A stretch of 64,000 bases of DNA from UBA8524 sp964215915 (GTDB lineage Bacteria; Bacteroidota; Bacteroidia; UBA8524), in assembly GCA_964215915.1 (NCBI GenBank), contig CAXPEB010000030.1, positions 42,383 to 106,382 on the forward strand, given 5' to 3'. Positions 41,663-50,649 of this stretch are shown here, one piece after another. The notes under the pieces were generated by a model. The model worked only from the letters and a program-made list of their open reading frames with translations. It was not told the DNA's origin and did not search any database. The position numbers and the translations under genes were made by a program. The stretch's first letter is position 1. Every line of letters starts with the position of its first letter.

Positions 41663-42754
41663 ATGACGACAGAATCTTTGAAAACTACGGCACTGAATGA
41701 GGTGCATATAGGTCTCGGAGCCAAAATGGTTCCCTTTGCCGGATATTCGATGCCGGTTCAATACAGCAACCTTATCCAGGAACACAACCAGGTAAGGAAT
41801 GCTGTGGGGATGTTTGACGTGTCTCATATGGGCGAGTTCTGGCTGGAAGGTGAGAAAGCGCTGGACCTGATCCAATGGGTCACTTCCAATGATGCTTCCA
41901 AACTGGTTGACGGGAAAGTGCAGTACTCCTGCCTGCCCAACGACAAAGGCGGAATTGTAGACGATCTGCTGGTATACCGTTTCTCCGAAACCCGTTACCT
42001 GCTGGTGGTCAATGCCTCAAATATTGAAAAAGACTGGAACTGGATCGCTGCCCAGAATTCCTTTGGGGTTAAGATGACCAATGCTTCCGACGATTATTCC
42101 TTGCTGGCCGTGCAGGGCCCTAAAGCCGAGGCTGCTCTTCAGAAACTGACGGATGCTCCCCTCGGAGAAATGGAGTATTACAGCTTCAGGGTAGGTACTA
42201 TTGCCGGAATCCCGGAAGTTATCATCTCCGCAACCGGATACACCGGCGCAGGTGGTTTTGAGTTGTATGTGAAAAATGCCGACGCGGCAAAACTCTGGAA
42301 TGCCGTAATGGAAGCCGGTGCCGAATTCGGCATACTGCCCTGCGGACTGGGTGCACGGGATACCCTTCGTTTGGAAAAGGGCTTTTGCCTGTATGGAAAT
42401 GATATTAATGACGAGACCTCTCCGATTGAGGCCGGACTGGGATGGATCACCAAATTCACCAAAAAATTCATCCATTCCGATTATCACCTCAGCCTGAAAG
42501 AAAACGGAGTTAGTCGTAAGCTGGTCGGTTTTGAAATGATCGATCGCGGCATCCCGCGTCAACACTACCGCATCTGTGATTCAGAGGGGAATACGATCGG
42601 AGAAGTAACTTCCGGTACTCAGAGCCCGAGCCTTGGAAAGGCCATCGGAATGGGTTACGTTAGCAAAGAATTCAGTAAGCCCGGCATGGAGTTATTTATC
42701 GAAATACGCGATAAGCAGCTGAAAGCCGAGGTAAAAAAGGTACCATTTTTATAA
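41663..42754 (+). CDS. gcvT: Glycine cleavage system aminomethyltransferase (T protein)
   Basis: 363 aa. Moves the aminomethyl carbon of glycine from the H protein to tetrahydrofolate. Recognised by the N-terminal FAGYSMPVQYSNLIQEH, VGMFDVSHMGEFWLEG, and by TGYTGAGGFELYV and GARDTLRLEKGFCLYGNDI. It fits metabolically with glyA at 31.5 kb (serine-glycine-one-carbon). No other gcv genes are here. Confidence 0.97.
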   Translation: MTTESLKTTALNEVHIGLGAKMVPFAGYSMPVQYSNLIQEHNQVRNAVGMFDVSHMGEFWLEGEKALDLIQWVTSNDASKLVDGKVQYSCLPNDKGGIVDDLLVYRFSETRYLLVVNASNIEKDWNWIAAQNSFGVKMTNASDDYSLLAVQGPKAEAALQKLTDAPLGEMEYYSFRVGTIAGIPEVIISATGYTGAGGFELYVKNADAAKLWNAVMEAGAEFGILPCGLGARDTLRLEKGFCLYGNDINDETSPIEAGLGWITKFTKKFIHSDYHLSLKENGVSRKLVGFEMIDRGIPRQHYRICDSEGNTIGEVTSGTQSPSLGKAIGMGYVSKEFSKPGMELFIEIRDKQLKAEVKKVPFL

Positions 42755-42763
42755 CTTAGTAGT

Positions 42764-43225
42764 ATGAAAACTATCAAGCAGTTACTGATCCTAACAATGA
42801 TTGTTGCCGTAGCCGGGTCATGTACCAAGCTCAAAGAAAGCCCGGAACCGAGTTCTTCTTCCGGAAGTTCCGGAGGTGGAGGCGGCGGCGGAGGCGGCGG
42901 TAACCCGGATGTATATGTCGGCCTTTGGAAAATGAGCGACCGCAAGGTAAGCGGTGTTTCCGTATATGGTACGCTCAGCGAAACCTATACCGTTCAGCTT
43001 AATTCCGGCGGACAGTCTACCTGGACCACCATTGATATCGCATCGGGAAATATTACGGGCTCCGAAAACGACCCCTATAGCCTGACTCTCGGACCTCCAA
43101 CTATCATTAACTTCAGCACGCACGGTCCCAAAGAAGTGGTGAACAAAACCGGTTCACAGATCATTTGGAAATACACCGACCCGGATTCCGGAGCTGAGTT
43201 TGAGGAAACCCTCGATAAACAATAA
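42764..43225 (+). CDS. Small lipoprotein with poly-glycine linker
   Basis: 153 aa. Lipoprotein signal ending VAGSC, then a Ser-rich stretch and ten consecutive Gly codons (about residues 37-46), forming a flexible tether before a ~105-residue domain with beta-strand character. Such linkers follow the lipid anchor in surface-exposed Bacteroidota lipoproteins. It starts 9 bases after gcvT and ends before a terminator. Function unknown. Confidence 0.8.
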   Translation: MKTIKQLLILTMIVAVAGSCTKLKESPEPSSSSGSSGGGGGGGGGGNPDVYVGLWKMSDRKVSGVSVYGTLSETYTVQLNSGGQSTWTTIDIASGNITGSENDPYSLTLGPPTIINFSTHGPKEVVNKTGSQIIWKYTDPDSGAEFEETLDKQ

Positions 43226-43244
43226 AGAAGATTGCTTATTATAC

Positions 43245-43901
43245 TTAAAGCCTGTTCATCCGGACAGGCTTTTTTATTTTCCATGCCCTGTCTATCCAGC
43301 TATCCAGGTTTCCGGTCAGAAAATCCAGCTCCGCTTCATCCATAGCTTCCTGACCAGTGCGCTGTACCACCCGGTTTAAAGAACCGGCGATACCGCGGTT
43401 GCTGGCATAATGACGAAGGAACTCCGCTTCCCGGAAACCTTCGAACAGACGATGGAAGGTTCCTGGTTCCTGTTTACCTGAATCCAGCAGGAACTTCACC
43501 AGGCGATCCGTTTCCACCTGGTGCAGGTCCTGATAAAAATGATCTACTGCCGAAGCCTCCTTTTCCAGGATCAGCCTGTCAAGCAGCATCTCACCCAGCA
43601 AATGGGCCAGGAACCACTTCCTTTGGCGGTAAAACAGCCCCTGCTCCCGGGCTTTTTCCAGGTCTGTTTGAATAAAAGCGGAAAGCGAGACGAAGTATTC
43701 ACTCTCATGGAACCAGTCATCTGCCTCATAATGCTTGAGGCAACCCATCCATATCTGATGATCCTCAGGATCAGGTTCCTTTCCCTGCCAGAGGAGCTTT
43801 CGTCTCCCCGGGGCCGCCCGGGAAAGATCCGGTAAGATCAGGCCCGTATTGTGCCAGGGATCCTCTTCGGCATAAAAGAAATGGTGAGCCAGGTAATTCA
43901 T
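43245..43901 (-). CDS. Putative ACP phosphodiesterase-like (DUF479) protein
   Basis: 218 aa. The N-terminal MNYLAHHFF and the helical LAHLLGEMLLDRLIL segment resemble the DUF479/AcpH family, which hydrolyses the 4'-phosphopantetheine arm of acyl carrier protein. The similarity is modest, and the usual N-terminal GNFVADFVKG-like motif is replaced by TGLILPDLS, so the enzymatic role is uncertain. A terminator hairpin of the convergent lipoprotein gene lies inside its last codons. Confidence 0.6.
   Translation of the reverse strand: MNYLAHHFFYAEEDPWHNTGLILPDLSRAAPGRRKLLWQGKEPDPEDHQIWMGCLKHYEADDWFHESEYFVSLSAFIQTDLEKAREQGLFYRQRKWFLAHLLGEMLLDRLILEKEASAVDHFYQDLHQVETDRLVKFLLDSGKQEPGTFHRLFEGFREAEFLRHYASNRGIAGSLNRVVQRTGQEAMDEAELDFLTGNLDSWIDRAWKIKKPVRMNRL
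43247..43275 (+). terminator. Intrinsic terminator of the lipoprotein gene, inside convergent gene's 3' end
   Basis: AAAGCCTGT / ACAGGCTTT stem (9 bp, 8-base loop) followed by a T-rich run on the plus strand. The stem also encodes the last codons and stop of the minus-strand gene ending at 43245. Confidence 0.8.
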
Positions 43902-43928
43902 AAAAAAACCCCGGGAGTGCCGGGGTTT
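43902..43928 (-). terminator. Intrinsic terminator of icd
   Basis: AACCCCGG / CCGGGGTT stem with a 7-base A-run on the plus strand (T-run for minus strand), 5 bases after the icd stop and touching the start of the next minus-strand gene. Confidence 0.8.
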
Positions 43929-43932
43929 CCGA

Positions 43933-45153
43933 TTAAGCCAGTTTTTTCTGAAGGTTCTGATCCAGTTTGTCCAGGAAGTCCTGCGTATTCATGTACTGGT
44001 CAGAGGTCACCTTGCTACCGTGGATACATACGGCAAGGTCTTTTGTCATGGAGCCACCTTCTACCGTTTCGACACATACCTGCTCCAGTTTCGAGCAGAA
44101 ATCGATTAGGTCCTGATTCCCGTCGAGCTTACCACGGAAGGCAAGTCCGCGGGTCCAGGCAAATATGGATGCGATGGGGTTGGTGGAAGTGGGTTTTCCA
44201 TCCTGGTGCATGCGGTAATGGCGGGTAACGGTTCCGTGAGCTGCTTCTGCCTCCATGGTCTTCCCATCAGGGGTAACCAGGGTAGAGGTCATCAGTCCGA
44301 GTGAACCGAATCCTTGTGCAACGGTATCCGACTGTACATCGCCGTCGTAGTTTTTGCAGGCCCATACAAAGTTCCCGTTCCATTTGAGGGCAGCGGCCAC
44401 CATATCGTCGATAAGGCGGTGTTCGTAAGTAATACCCAGTTCATCCATCTGTGGTTTGAAATTCAGGTATTCTTCCGCAAAGATGTCTTTGAAGCGGCCG
44501 TCGTATTTTTTGAGAATCGTGTTTTTAGTCGACAGGTACAGGGGCCATTTTTTCATGATGGCCTGATTGAAGCATGCACGTGCAAAACCGCGTATGGACT
44601 CGTCGGTATTGTACATGGCCAGCGCCACTCCGTTTCCTTTGAAGTTATAGACTTCGTGTTCGATAACGGTGCCGTCTTCTCCTTCGAATTTGATGGTGAG
44701 CTTGCCTTTGCCGCTGGTCAGGAAGTCGGTAGCCCGGTACTGGTCTCCGAAAGCATGACGACCGATACAGATCGGGGCAGTCCAGTTGGGCACCAGGCGC
44801 GGGATGTTTTTCATGACAATGGGCTCGCGGAATACGGTTCCGTCCAGGATATTCCGGATGGTACCATTCGGGGATTTCCACATTTGTTTCAGTCCGAACT
44901 CCTCTACGCGGGTTTCGTCCGGGGTGATCGTAGCACATTTGATCCCGACATTGTATTTCTTGATGGCTTCCGCAGCTTCTACGGTAATCTGGTCATTGGT
45001 CTCGTCGCGTTTTTCCATACCCAGATCGTAATACTTGATATCCAGATCGAGGTAGGGAAGGATGAGTTTGTCTTTGATAAACTTCCAGATAACGCGCGTC
45101 ATTTCATCGCCATCCAGTTCCACAACGGGGTTTTGTACTTTGATTTTCGCCAT
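43933..45153 (-). CDS. icd: NADP-dependent isocitrate dehydrogenase
   Basis: 406 aa. TCA-cycle enzyme making 2-oxoglutarate and NADPH. Recognised by the N-terminal VVELDGDEMTRVIWKFIKD and KYYDLGMEKRDETNDQIT, the substrate-binding segment NGTIRNILDGTVFREPI, and CKNYDGDVQSDTVAQGFGSL. It is of the eukaryote-like subgroup (~405 aa) rather than the E. coli type. A TATCTTTG box at 45173-45180 lies upstream. Confidence 0.97.
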   Translation of the reverse strand: MAKIKVQNPVVELDGDEMTRVIWKFIKDKLILPYLDLDIKYYDLGMEKRDETNDQITVEAAEAIKKYNVGIKCATITPDETRVEEFGLKQMWKSPNGTIRNILDGTVFREPIVMKNIPRLVPNWTAPICIGRHAFGDQYRATDFLTSGKGKLTIKFEGEDGTVIEHEVYNFKGNGVALAMYNTDESIRGFARACFNQAIMKKWPLYLSTKNTILKKYDGRFKDIFAEEYLNFKPQMDELGITYEHRLIDDMVAAALKWNGNFVWACKNYDGDVQSDTVAQGFGSLGLMTSTLVTPDGKTMEAEAAHGTVTRHYRMHQDGKPTSTNPIASIFAWTRGLAFRGKLDGNQDLIDFCSKLEQVCVETVEGGSMTKDLAVCIHGSKVTSDQYMNTQDFLDKLDQNLQKKLA

Positions 45154-45172
45154 GCTTATAAAAATGAAGGTT

Positions 45173-45180
45173 CAAAGATA
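45173..45180 (-). promoter_or_regulatory. -7 box (TATCTTTG) for icd
   Basis: Exact TAnnTTTG on the minus strand, 19 bases before the icd ATG. Confidence 0.6.
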
Positions 45181-45208
45181 GCCCAAGCAGGCAGTCCCTG
45201 CAAAAGTA

Positions 45209-46387
45209 TCAGTGTCCCGACTGAAAATTGATGAATTTGCGTTCGAAGCGTGCTACCACTTCATCGCGGTCAATCAGCCCGAATAAGTTTTGCGTGTAAT
45301 AGGGGAAAGGTTCCTTCATCTGGTTAAAGCGGGCATCATACACAACCAGCCCAAAACCGCTGCTAGCTCCGAACGCTTCAGAATGCGGGCTACCGAATTC
45401 GGCGATCAGAACATCGAAGTTATTTCCCACTGCCGTATCGATGTATTCTCCTTCGGCATTAAACAGTTGGCTTTCATAGCGGGCCTCGGCAACGGCCCTG
45501 CTTGAGGTATCGTAAAAAAAGTACACCGGACAATAAGTGAATGAACCATAAAACGCCGTTACCGTTTCCTTATTTTCTTCGGCAACTTCCTCCCTCAGGT
45601 CTGCGGCTTCACGGTGATAGCCGGCGGCCTCCAGTGTTTGTATCTTCTTATGTTCCGTTTTCAGCCTGACCAACAGCACCAGGCGTTCTTTGTCAAAAGG
45701 CCTTATGACCGGCTCTTGCTCACCTTTAACCACCTCCTGCTTTTCGGGGGCTGTGATACGGAAGCCCAGCCCGATGCCCAGGCTTGAAAACCGGCCGGTA
45801 TTGTATGCGACATTCTGCAGGCTGGTCATGGACAAATTATACCTGGCAGAAACATACCAGCGCGGACTGATACGAAGCATGGCGCCGGCGTGGAGCATCA
45901 AATCAAACCGCCCGGGGGAACTTGGATCGGGGGCGAGGTTATAGGGCACCGTGGATTCGTTTCTGCTAACGTACTTATGGAGGAGTACGGAGGGAGTGAG
46001 TCCTGCAAAAATCCCCCAGCTCTTTGCCCCCGTTCCGGGGTAGTACATGATGGCCATCGGAATATCCAGGTACCATTCCGTGCTTCTTTGCAGGAATGTT
46101 TCATTGGAATCAATGGCTTCACGGGTATAACCCAATCCATTGGCAAACAGCCCACCGTAAAAATCCATACGTGAACGAAGCCGGTAATTAACCATTCCTC
46201 CGGCCCCGGCTATGGGGTTTGCAAAATAGATGTCCCGGTATTTATTGATTTGTGGAAGGTTAACTCCTACTTGTGCCGAAACCCCGAAACGGTCTTCTCC
46301 CGAATCCTGCGCATGCAGCCGTGAGGCGGCAAAGGAAAGAAAACAGGCCATTGCCGTCAGCGTTAAGCGGTGATAAAATTTGTTCAC
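45209..46387 (-). CDS. Outer-membrane barrel protein with extra C-terminal domain
   Basis: 392 aa from a GTG at 46387, chosen because it gives a normal signal peptide (MNKFYHRLTLTAMACFLSFA, ending HAQ) and leaves a -7-like box (GATATTTG, 46395-46402) upstream; an ATG at 46405 would start before that box. Residues ~30-205 look like a PorT/OmpA-type outer-membrane barrel. A Lys/Glu-rich helical linker (~220-260) leads to a ~130-residue C-terminal domain without a recognised family. Function unknown; likely envelope. Confidence 0.75.
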   Translation of the reverse strand: MNKFYHRLTLTAMACFLSFAASRLHAQDSGEDRFGVSAQVGVNLPQINKYRDIYFANPIAGAGGMVNYRLRSRMDFYGGLFANGLGYTREAIDSNETFLQRSTEWYLDIPMAIMYYPGTGAKSWGIFAGLTPSVLLHKYVSRNESTVPYNLAPDPSSPGRFDLMLHAGAMLRISPRWYVSARYNLSMTSLQNVAYNTGRFSSLGIGLGFRITAPEKQEVVKGEQEPVIRPFDKERLVLLVRLKTEHKKIQTLEAAGYHREAADLREEVAEENKETVTAFYGSFTYCPVYFFYDTSSRAVAEARYESQLFNAEGEYIDTAVGNNFDVLIAEFGSPHSEAFGASSGFGLVVYDARFNQMKEPFPYYTQNLFGLIDRDEVVARFERKFINFQSGH

Positions 46388-46449
46388 GTTATCGCAAATA
46401 TCCATAAATATTCAAGCGGGCTCTGTAATTTAGCTGGAAAATTTCTATC

Positions 46450-47274
46450 ATGGCCTTTATTAAACGAATTCTCGTACCCACCGATTTTTCAGAACCTGCA
46501 AACAATGCCCTGAAGTACGCTCAGCTCCTGGCCAAACTGACTGATGCGCAGGTCAAAGTGCTGCATATCTTTAATGTACCTGTTGTTGACCCGTATATGC
46601 CCGGGGATACGCTGGAACTGCTGATGCAGGAGTTAAAAGCGGCTTCGGAAAAGAAGATGAGTGATCTGCTTTCCGGGTTTCCCGGGGTGGAAGGCGAGTG
46701 CCTGCATGGCTTTGTGGTGGATGATGTCTGCACGTATGCGGAAAATTATTCAGCCGACCTTATCGTTATGGGAACCACCGGCGCGAGCGGTATGAAAGAG
46801 GCCTTTTTCGGCAGCAATGCCTCCGGGGTGATCTCTCAATCGAATATCAAAGTGCTCAGCGTGCCGGCCACCTATACAGAACATGAAGCGCCGAAAATCA
46901 TTTGCTACGCATCCGATTTTACCGGCAAAGAAGAATTGCCCTTTACCATTTTTGTGGACCTTGCCAAATGCTGGAACACCCGCCTGGATATCCTTCATGT
47001 GAAAAGCGATGAGCCGGTATTCACTTCGGAAAAGGCTGAGGCTATCTTCACCAAACTGGCTGCGCAATCCGGTTTTGAGGCATTGAAGTTCGAAGAAATC
47101 GCCAGCAACGAAGTAACCGCTGCCATTGAGACCTATGTTCAAACCACCGGTTCTGACATACTGGGAATGGCGGTTCACCGCAGGAACCTGCTTGAGCGCC
47201 TCTTTCACAAGAGCAAAACCCGGGAGATCGCGCATCATGCACAGATCCCGCTGCTTACCATCAAAAAGGACTAA
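46450..47274 (+). CDS. Tandem universal stress protein (two Usp domains)
   Basis: 274 aa made of two UspA-type domains. The first has the full ATP-binding GTTGASGMKEAFFGSNA loop; the second (about 150-274) is degenerate, with AVHRRNLLERLFHKS in the equivalent place. The N-terminal IKRILVPTDFSEPANNAL is typical. Stress or starvation survival role in known members. A near-consensus box (TAATTTAG) lies 19 bases upstream. Confidence 0.93.
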   Translation: MAFIKRILVPTDFSEPANNALKYAQLLAKLTDAQVKVLHIFNVPVVDPYMPGDTLELLMQELKAASEKKMSDLLSGFPGVEGECLHGFVVDDVCTYAENYSADLIVMGTTGASGMKEAFFGSNASGVISQSNIKVLSVPATYTEHEAPKIICYASDFTGKEELPFTIFVDLAKCWNTRLDILHVKSDEPVFTSEKAEAIFTKLAAQSGFEALKFEEIASNEVTAAIETYVQTTGSDILGMAVHRRNLLERLFHKSKTREIAHHAQIPLLTIKKD

Positions 47275-47302
47275 GGGCCTTCGCATGCCCTGGGGAATAC
47301 CC

Positions 47303-47310
47303 TAAATTTG
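47303..47310 (+). promoter_or_regulatory. -7 box (TAAATTTG) for the mrp gene
   Basis: Exact TAnnTTTG ending 6 bases before the ATG at 47317. It argues against an upstream TTG start at 47308, which lies inside the box. Confidence 0.6.
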
Positions 47311-47316
47311 CAGGGC

Positions 47317-48381
47317 ATGTTGAGCAAAGACAAAGTACTGGATGCCCTCAGCCAGGTGATCGAACCCGATCTTCAAAAAGACCTGGTGACTTTGGGTATG
47401 ATAGAGAACCTGTCCATACAGGACCGTAAAATTTCCTTCACCCTGGTGCTAACCACACCGGCCTGCCCACTTAAAGACCTTATGGCCAATGCCTGTGTGA
47501 ATGCCATCACCAAGCTGGTTGACCCTGGGGCGGAAGTGGATATTCGTTTCACCTCCAGAGTGAACACCACCAGGCAAAACAGCGATGTTCTCAAAGGGGT
47601 CAAGAATATTATTGCCGTTGCTTCCGGCAAAGGAGGCGTGGGAAAATCCAGTGTTGCGGCCAACCTGGCGCTGAGTCTTTCGGCGGAAGGAGCAAAAACA
47701 GGGCTGCTGGATGCCGATATTTACGGACCTTCCATCCCGACACTTTTCAATATCCATGAGGCTCCGGAAATGCGGGAAGTGAACGGAAAAAACCTCATGA
47801 TTCCCATCGAAAAAGACGGAATCCGCCTGTTGTCGATCGGGTTTATGATGCAGGCCAACCAGGCGGTGGTATGGCGTGGACCGATGATCTCTTCCGCCAT
47901 CCGGCAGTTTATGAATGATGTGGAATGGGGAGCACTCGATTATCTGATCATCGACCTGCCTCCGGGAACGGGGGATATTCACCTGACCCTGGCTCAGCAA
48001 TTTCCCATCACCGGTGTGGTCATCGTAACCACCCCGCAGGAGATAGCCCTGGCCGATGCCCGGAAAGCGGTTTCTATGTTTAAAATGCAGGGGGCCAGGG
48101 TACCGGTTCTCGGAGTGGTGGAGAATATGAGCTATTTCCGGCCGGAAGATGCCCCTGACAAGCAGTACTTCCTCTTTGGTCGCGGAGGTGGGGAAAGGTT
48201 GTCTATGGAAACCGAATTGCCCCTTCTGGGTGAGATCCCTTTCAGTCCTGAAGTAGGGGAAGCAGGAGACCGCGGACAAAACCCTCTGAAACTGAATAAG
48301 GAATATACCGCAGCGTTTGCTAAATTTGCAGGGAACGTAGCCAGGCAAATTGCCATGCGCAATGCCTCGGTTACGGCATAA
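47317..48381 (+). CDS. Mrp/ApbC-type Fe-S cluster carrier ATPase
   Basis: 354 aa. A MIP18/DUF59 domain (about 1-90) precedes the P-loop ATPase with the deviant Walker A GKGGVGKSS, the KTGLLDADIYGPS switch region, and DLPPGTGDIHLTLAQ. The CxxC motif of the family's classical Fe-S site is not evident in the last part. Family members carry and transfer Fe-S clusters. It starts 4-6 bases after the promoter box and is 5 bases from a NifU-like gene, which supports the Fe-S role. Confidence 0.93.
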   Translation: MLSKDKVLDALSQVIEPDLQKDLVTLGMIENLSIQDRKISFTLVLTTPACPLKDLMANACVNAITKLVDPGAEVDIRFTSRVNTTRQNSDVLKGVKNIIAVASGKGGVGKSSVAANLALSLSAEGAKTGLLDADIYGPSIPTLFNIHEAPEMREVNGKNLMIPIEKDGIRLLSIGFMMQANQAVVWRGPMISSAIRQFMNDVEWGALDYLIIDLPPGTGDIHLTLAQQFPITGVVIVTTPQEIALADARKAVSMFKMQGARVPVLGVVENMSYFRPEDAPDKQYFLFGRGGGERLSMETELPLLGEIPFSPEVGEAGDRGQNPLKLNKEYTAAFAKFAGNVARQIAMRNASVTA

Positions 48382-48386
48382 CAATC

Positions 48387-48626
48387 ATGGAAAAAGCAGC
48401 GATCCGTTCCAAGGTAGAAGAAGTATTGAACAGCCTCCGTCCTTTCCTGCAGGCTGACGGTGGCGACGTAGAACTGGTGGATATTGAAGCCGATAAGGTA
48501 ACCCTCCGACTGCTTGGCGCCTGCAGCAATTGTAACATGAGTCATATGACCATGAAAGCAGGTATTGAAGAAGGCATCCGCAAAGCCATTCCGGAAATTA
48601 AGGAAGTGGAAGCCGTCAACACCTAA
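48387..48626 (+). CDS. NifU C-terminal-domain protein (Nfu-type)
   Basis: 79 aa. The CSNCNMS motif within LRLLGACSNCNM gives the Cys-x-x-Cys pair that binds a bridging Fe-S cluster. Nfu-type proteins deliver clusters to target enzymes. It follows the Mrp gene by 5 bases, so the two are probably one Fe-S maturation operon. Confidence 0.95.
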   Translation: MEKAAIRSKVEEVLNSLRPFLQADGGDVELVDIEADKVTLRLLGACSNCNMSHMTMKAGIEEGIRKAIPEIKEVEAVNT

Positions 48627-48632
48627 GCAGCC

Positions 48633-48662
48633 TTGTACAAATGAAGGCTGTCATTATTTTTG
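48633..48662 (+). promoter_or_regulatory. Full -33/-7 promoter (TTG-N19-TATTTTTG) for the SurA-like operon
   Basis: TTG at 48633-48635, 19-base spacer, TATTTTTG at 48655-48662: the best match to the Bacteroidota consensus in the window, 35 bases before the start at 48698. Confidence 0.7.
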
Positions 48663-48697
48663 CTATCCCAAAATCTTATACTCATTATACTCAACTT

Positions 48698-50647
48698 ATG
48701 CGTTCTGTACTGACACTGATTCTTTTTAGTGCCATCTCACTGAGCAGCCTGGGCCAGAGCCCCAAGCTATTATTTACTTACGGGAATGACTCTGTGTATA
48801 CCGATGAGTTCATGCGGGTCTTTCTGAAAAACAACCGGAAAGACGAACAAACCGATTCCAGCCTGCGTGCTTATCTTGACCTTTACATCAATTTCAAGCT
48901 GAAAGTAAAGGAAGCCACCAGCCAGGGCATGGGCGAGTCACCGGCCTTCATCCAGGAACTGGCAGGATACCGGGAACAGCTTTCCCGTTCCTATATGACC
49001 GACACTTCTCTCACCTCCAGGCTGATGAAAGAAGCCTACCAACGGATGAAAGAAGAGATTCATGCCTCGCATATTCTGGTGCTGGTAGGTCCGAATGCCC
49101 TTCCCAGAGACACCATGAAAGCGTATAAGCGCATACAGAGTCTGCGGGAAAAGGCCGTGAACGGAGCCAATTTCGATACACTGGCTTATTACAATTCCGA
49201 AGATATTTCCGCCAAGAATAACCTGGGAGACCTGGGTTATTTTTCGGCTTTTGATATGATCTATCCCTTCGAAAGCCAAGCCTTTCAAACCAATACCGGA
49301 GAGATTTCCCCGATTTTCCGTACGGAATTCGGGTATCATATCCTGAAGGTAAAGGAAAAAAGACCGTACCGTGGTGAAGTGAAAGTCAGCCATCTGATGC
49401 TTCGCCTCAACACCAACCCCAGCCCTGAAGAAGTGCAGAAGGCCAAGCGGAAGATCGATAGCCTCTATGCCCAGCTCAAAGCAGGCGCCGATTGGGGAAC
49501 CCTGGTTAAAACCTATTCGGAGGATGTAAATTCAAGCAATAACAACGGTGACCTGAACTGGATACGTACCAATTCTCCCGTAGCCACTCCCTTCCGCGAA
49601 GCTGCCTTTGCCCTGGAAAACGAGGGTGATATCTCCGAACCGGTTCTTACCGATTTCGGCTGGCATATCATCCGTTTGAACGAACGTCGCGGACTGGCTC
49701 CTTTCGAAGAGATCAGGGACCGTCTGAAAATGCAGGTGAACCGGGAGCCCGAACGGGTTAAGATGAGTGAAGAAGCCCTGGTTAAAAGGTTCAAAGCCGA
49801 GAATGGCTTTACGGAAAACCCGGAGGTGCTGAAAGCTTTCATCAAACAGCTTGATTCTTCCCTGCTCAAAGGACAGTTCAAAGCGGCCTCAGTAAATTCC
49901 GACAAAACGCCGGTGATGTTCACCATTGGCGACCGTTCTCTCACCACCAAAGAATTCGCTGCCTACCTGGAGAAATACCAGACCCCGCAGAAAGACGGAT
50001 CCACGGAAGGCCTGGTGAATAGCATGTACCATGACTTTGTGGCCATGGAAGTGCTTCAATACCAAAAGGATCACCTGGAAGAAAAATACCCGGATTTCCG
50101 TTACCTCATGCAGGAATACCACGATGGCATCCTGCTCTTTAACCTCACGGAAAAGAAGGTTTGGGACAAAGCCGTGGAAGACACCGCCGGACTGAAGGAG
50201 TTCTACGAACAGCACAAACAGGAATACATGTGGGGCGAACGTGTGGTTGCCAGCGTGTATGAGTGTAACAGCAAAAGCTCCTGGAAAATGACCCGGAAGT
50301 TACTGCGTAAAGGACTTGAAGATGTAGAGATCTCCCAGCAGGTGAACGAAAAAGATCCTCTTAGCCTGGTTATCAAACAATCCAAATTTGAAAAAGGAGA
50401 AAACAGCTTTGTGGATCAGGTAAAGTGGAAGCCTGGCACCTATTCCGTAAAAAATGCCGATGGCAAATACGTGGTAGTGGTGGTGAAGGAAGTCCTTCCC
50501 GCAGGACCCAAAAAGTTCAGTGAGATCAAAGGTCTGATGACCGGGAAATACCAGGATCAGCTGGAAAGGAACTGGATTGAGGAATTGAAGTCCAAGTATC
50601 CCGTAGATGTCCGCGAAGAAGCTCTGAACGGGTTGCTAAACCCCTGA
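48698..50647 (+). CDS. Parvulin-type peptidylprolyl isomerase, SurA-like
   Basis: 649 aa from the ATG at 48698 (signal peptide ending LGQ), behind a good promoter; a longer frame from 48641 lacks a signal. Two parvulin domains are seen (about 105-225 and 230-330; motifs EIHASHILVLVG, EFGYHILKVKEKRP, VKVSHLMLRLNT, DFGWHIIRLNERRG), followed by a ~300-residue C-terminal region. Periplasmic chaperone for outer-membrane proteins, with possible proline isomerase activity. First of three related genes in a row. Confidence 0.92.
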   Translation: MRSVLTLILFSAISLSSLGQSPKLLFTYGNDSVYTDEFMRVFLKNNRKDEQTDSSLRAYLDLYINFKLKVKEATSQGMGESPAFIQELAGYREQLSRSYMTDTSLTSRLMKEAYQRMKEEIHASHILVLVGPNALPRDTMKAYKRIQSLREKAVNGANFDTLAYYNSEDISAKNNLGDLGYFSAFDMIYPFESQAFQTNTGEISPIFRTEFGYHILKVKEKRPYRGEVKVSHLMLRLNTNPSPEEVQKAKRKIDSLYAQLKAGADWGTLVKTYSEDVNSSNNNGDLNWIRTNSPVATPFREAAFALENEGDISEPVLTDFGWHIIRLNERRGLAPFEEIRDRLKMQVNREPERVKMSEEALVKRFKAENGFTENPEVLKAFIKQLDSSLLKGQFKAASVNSDKTPVMFTIGDRSLTTKEFAAYLEKYQTPQKDGSTEGLVNSMYHDFVAMEVLQYQKDHLEEKYPDFRYLMQEYHDGILLFNLTEKKVWDKAVEDTAGLKEFYEQHKQEYMWGERVVASVYECNSKSSWKMTRKLLRKGLEDVEISQQVNEKDPLSLVIKQSKFEKGENSFVDQVKWKPGTYSVKNADGKYVVVVVKEVLPAGPKKFSEIKGLMTGKYQDQLERNWIEELKSKYPVDVREEALNGLLNP

Positions 50648-50649
50648 TC

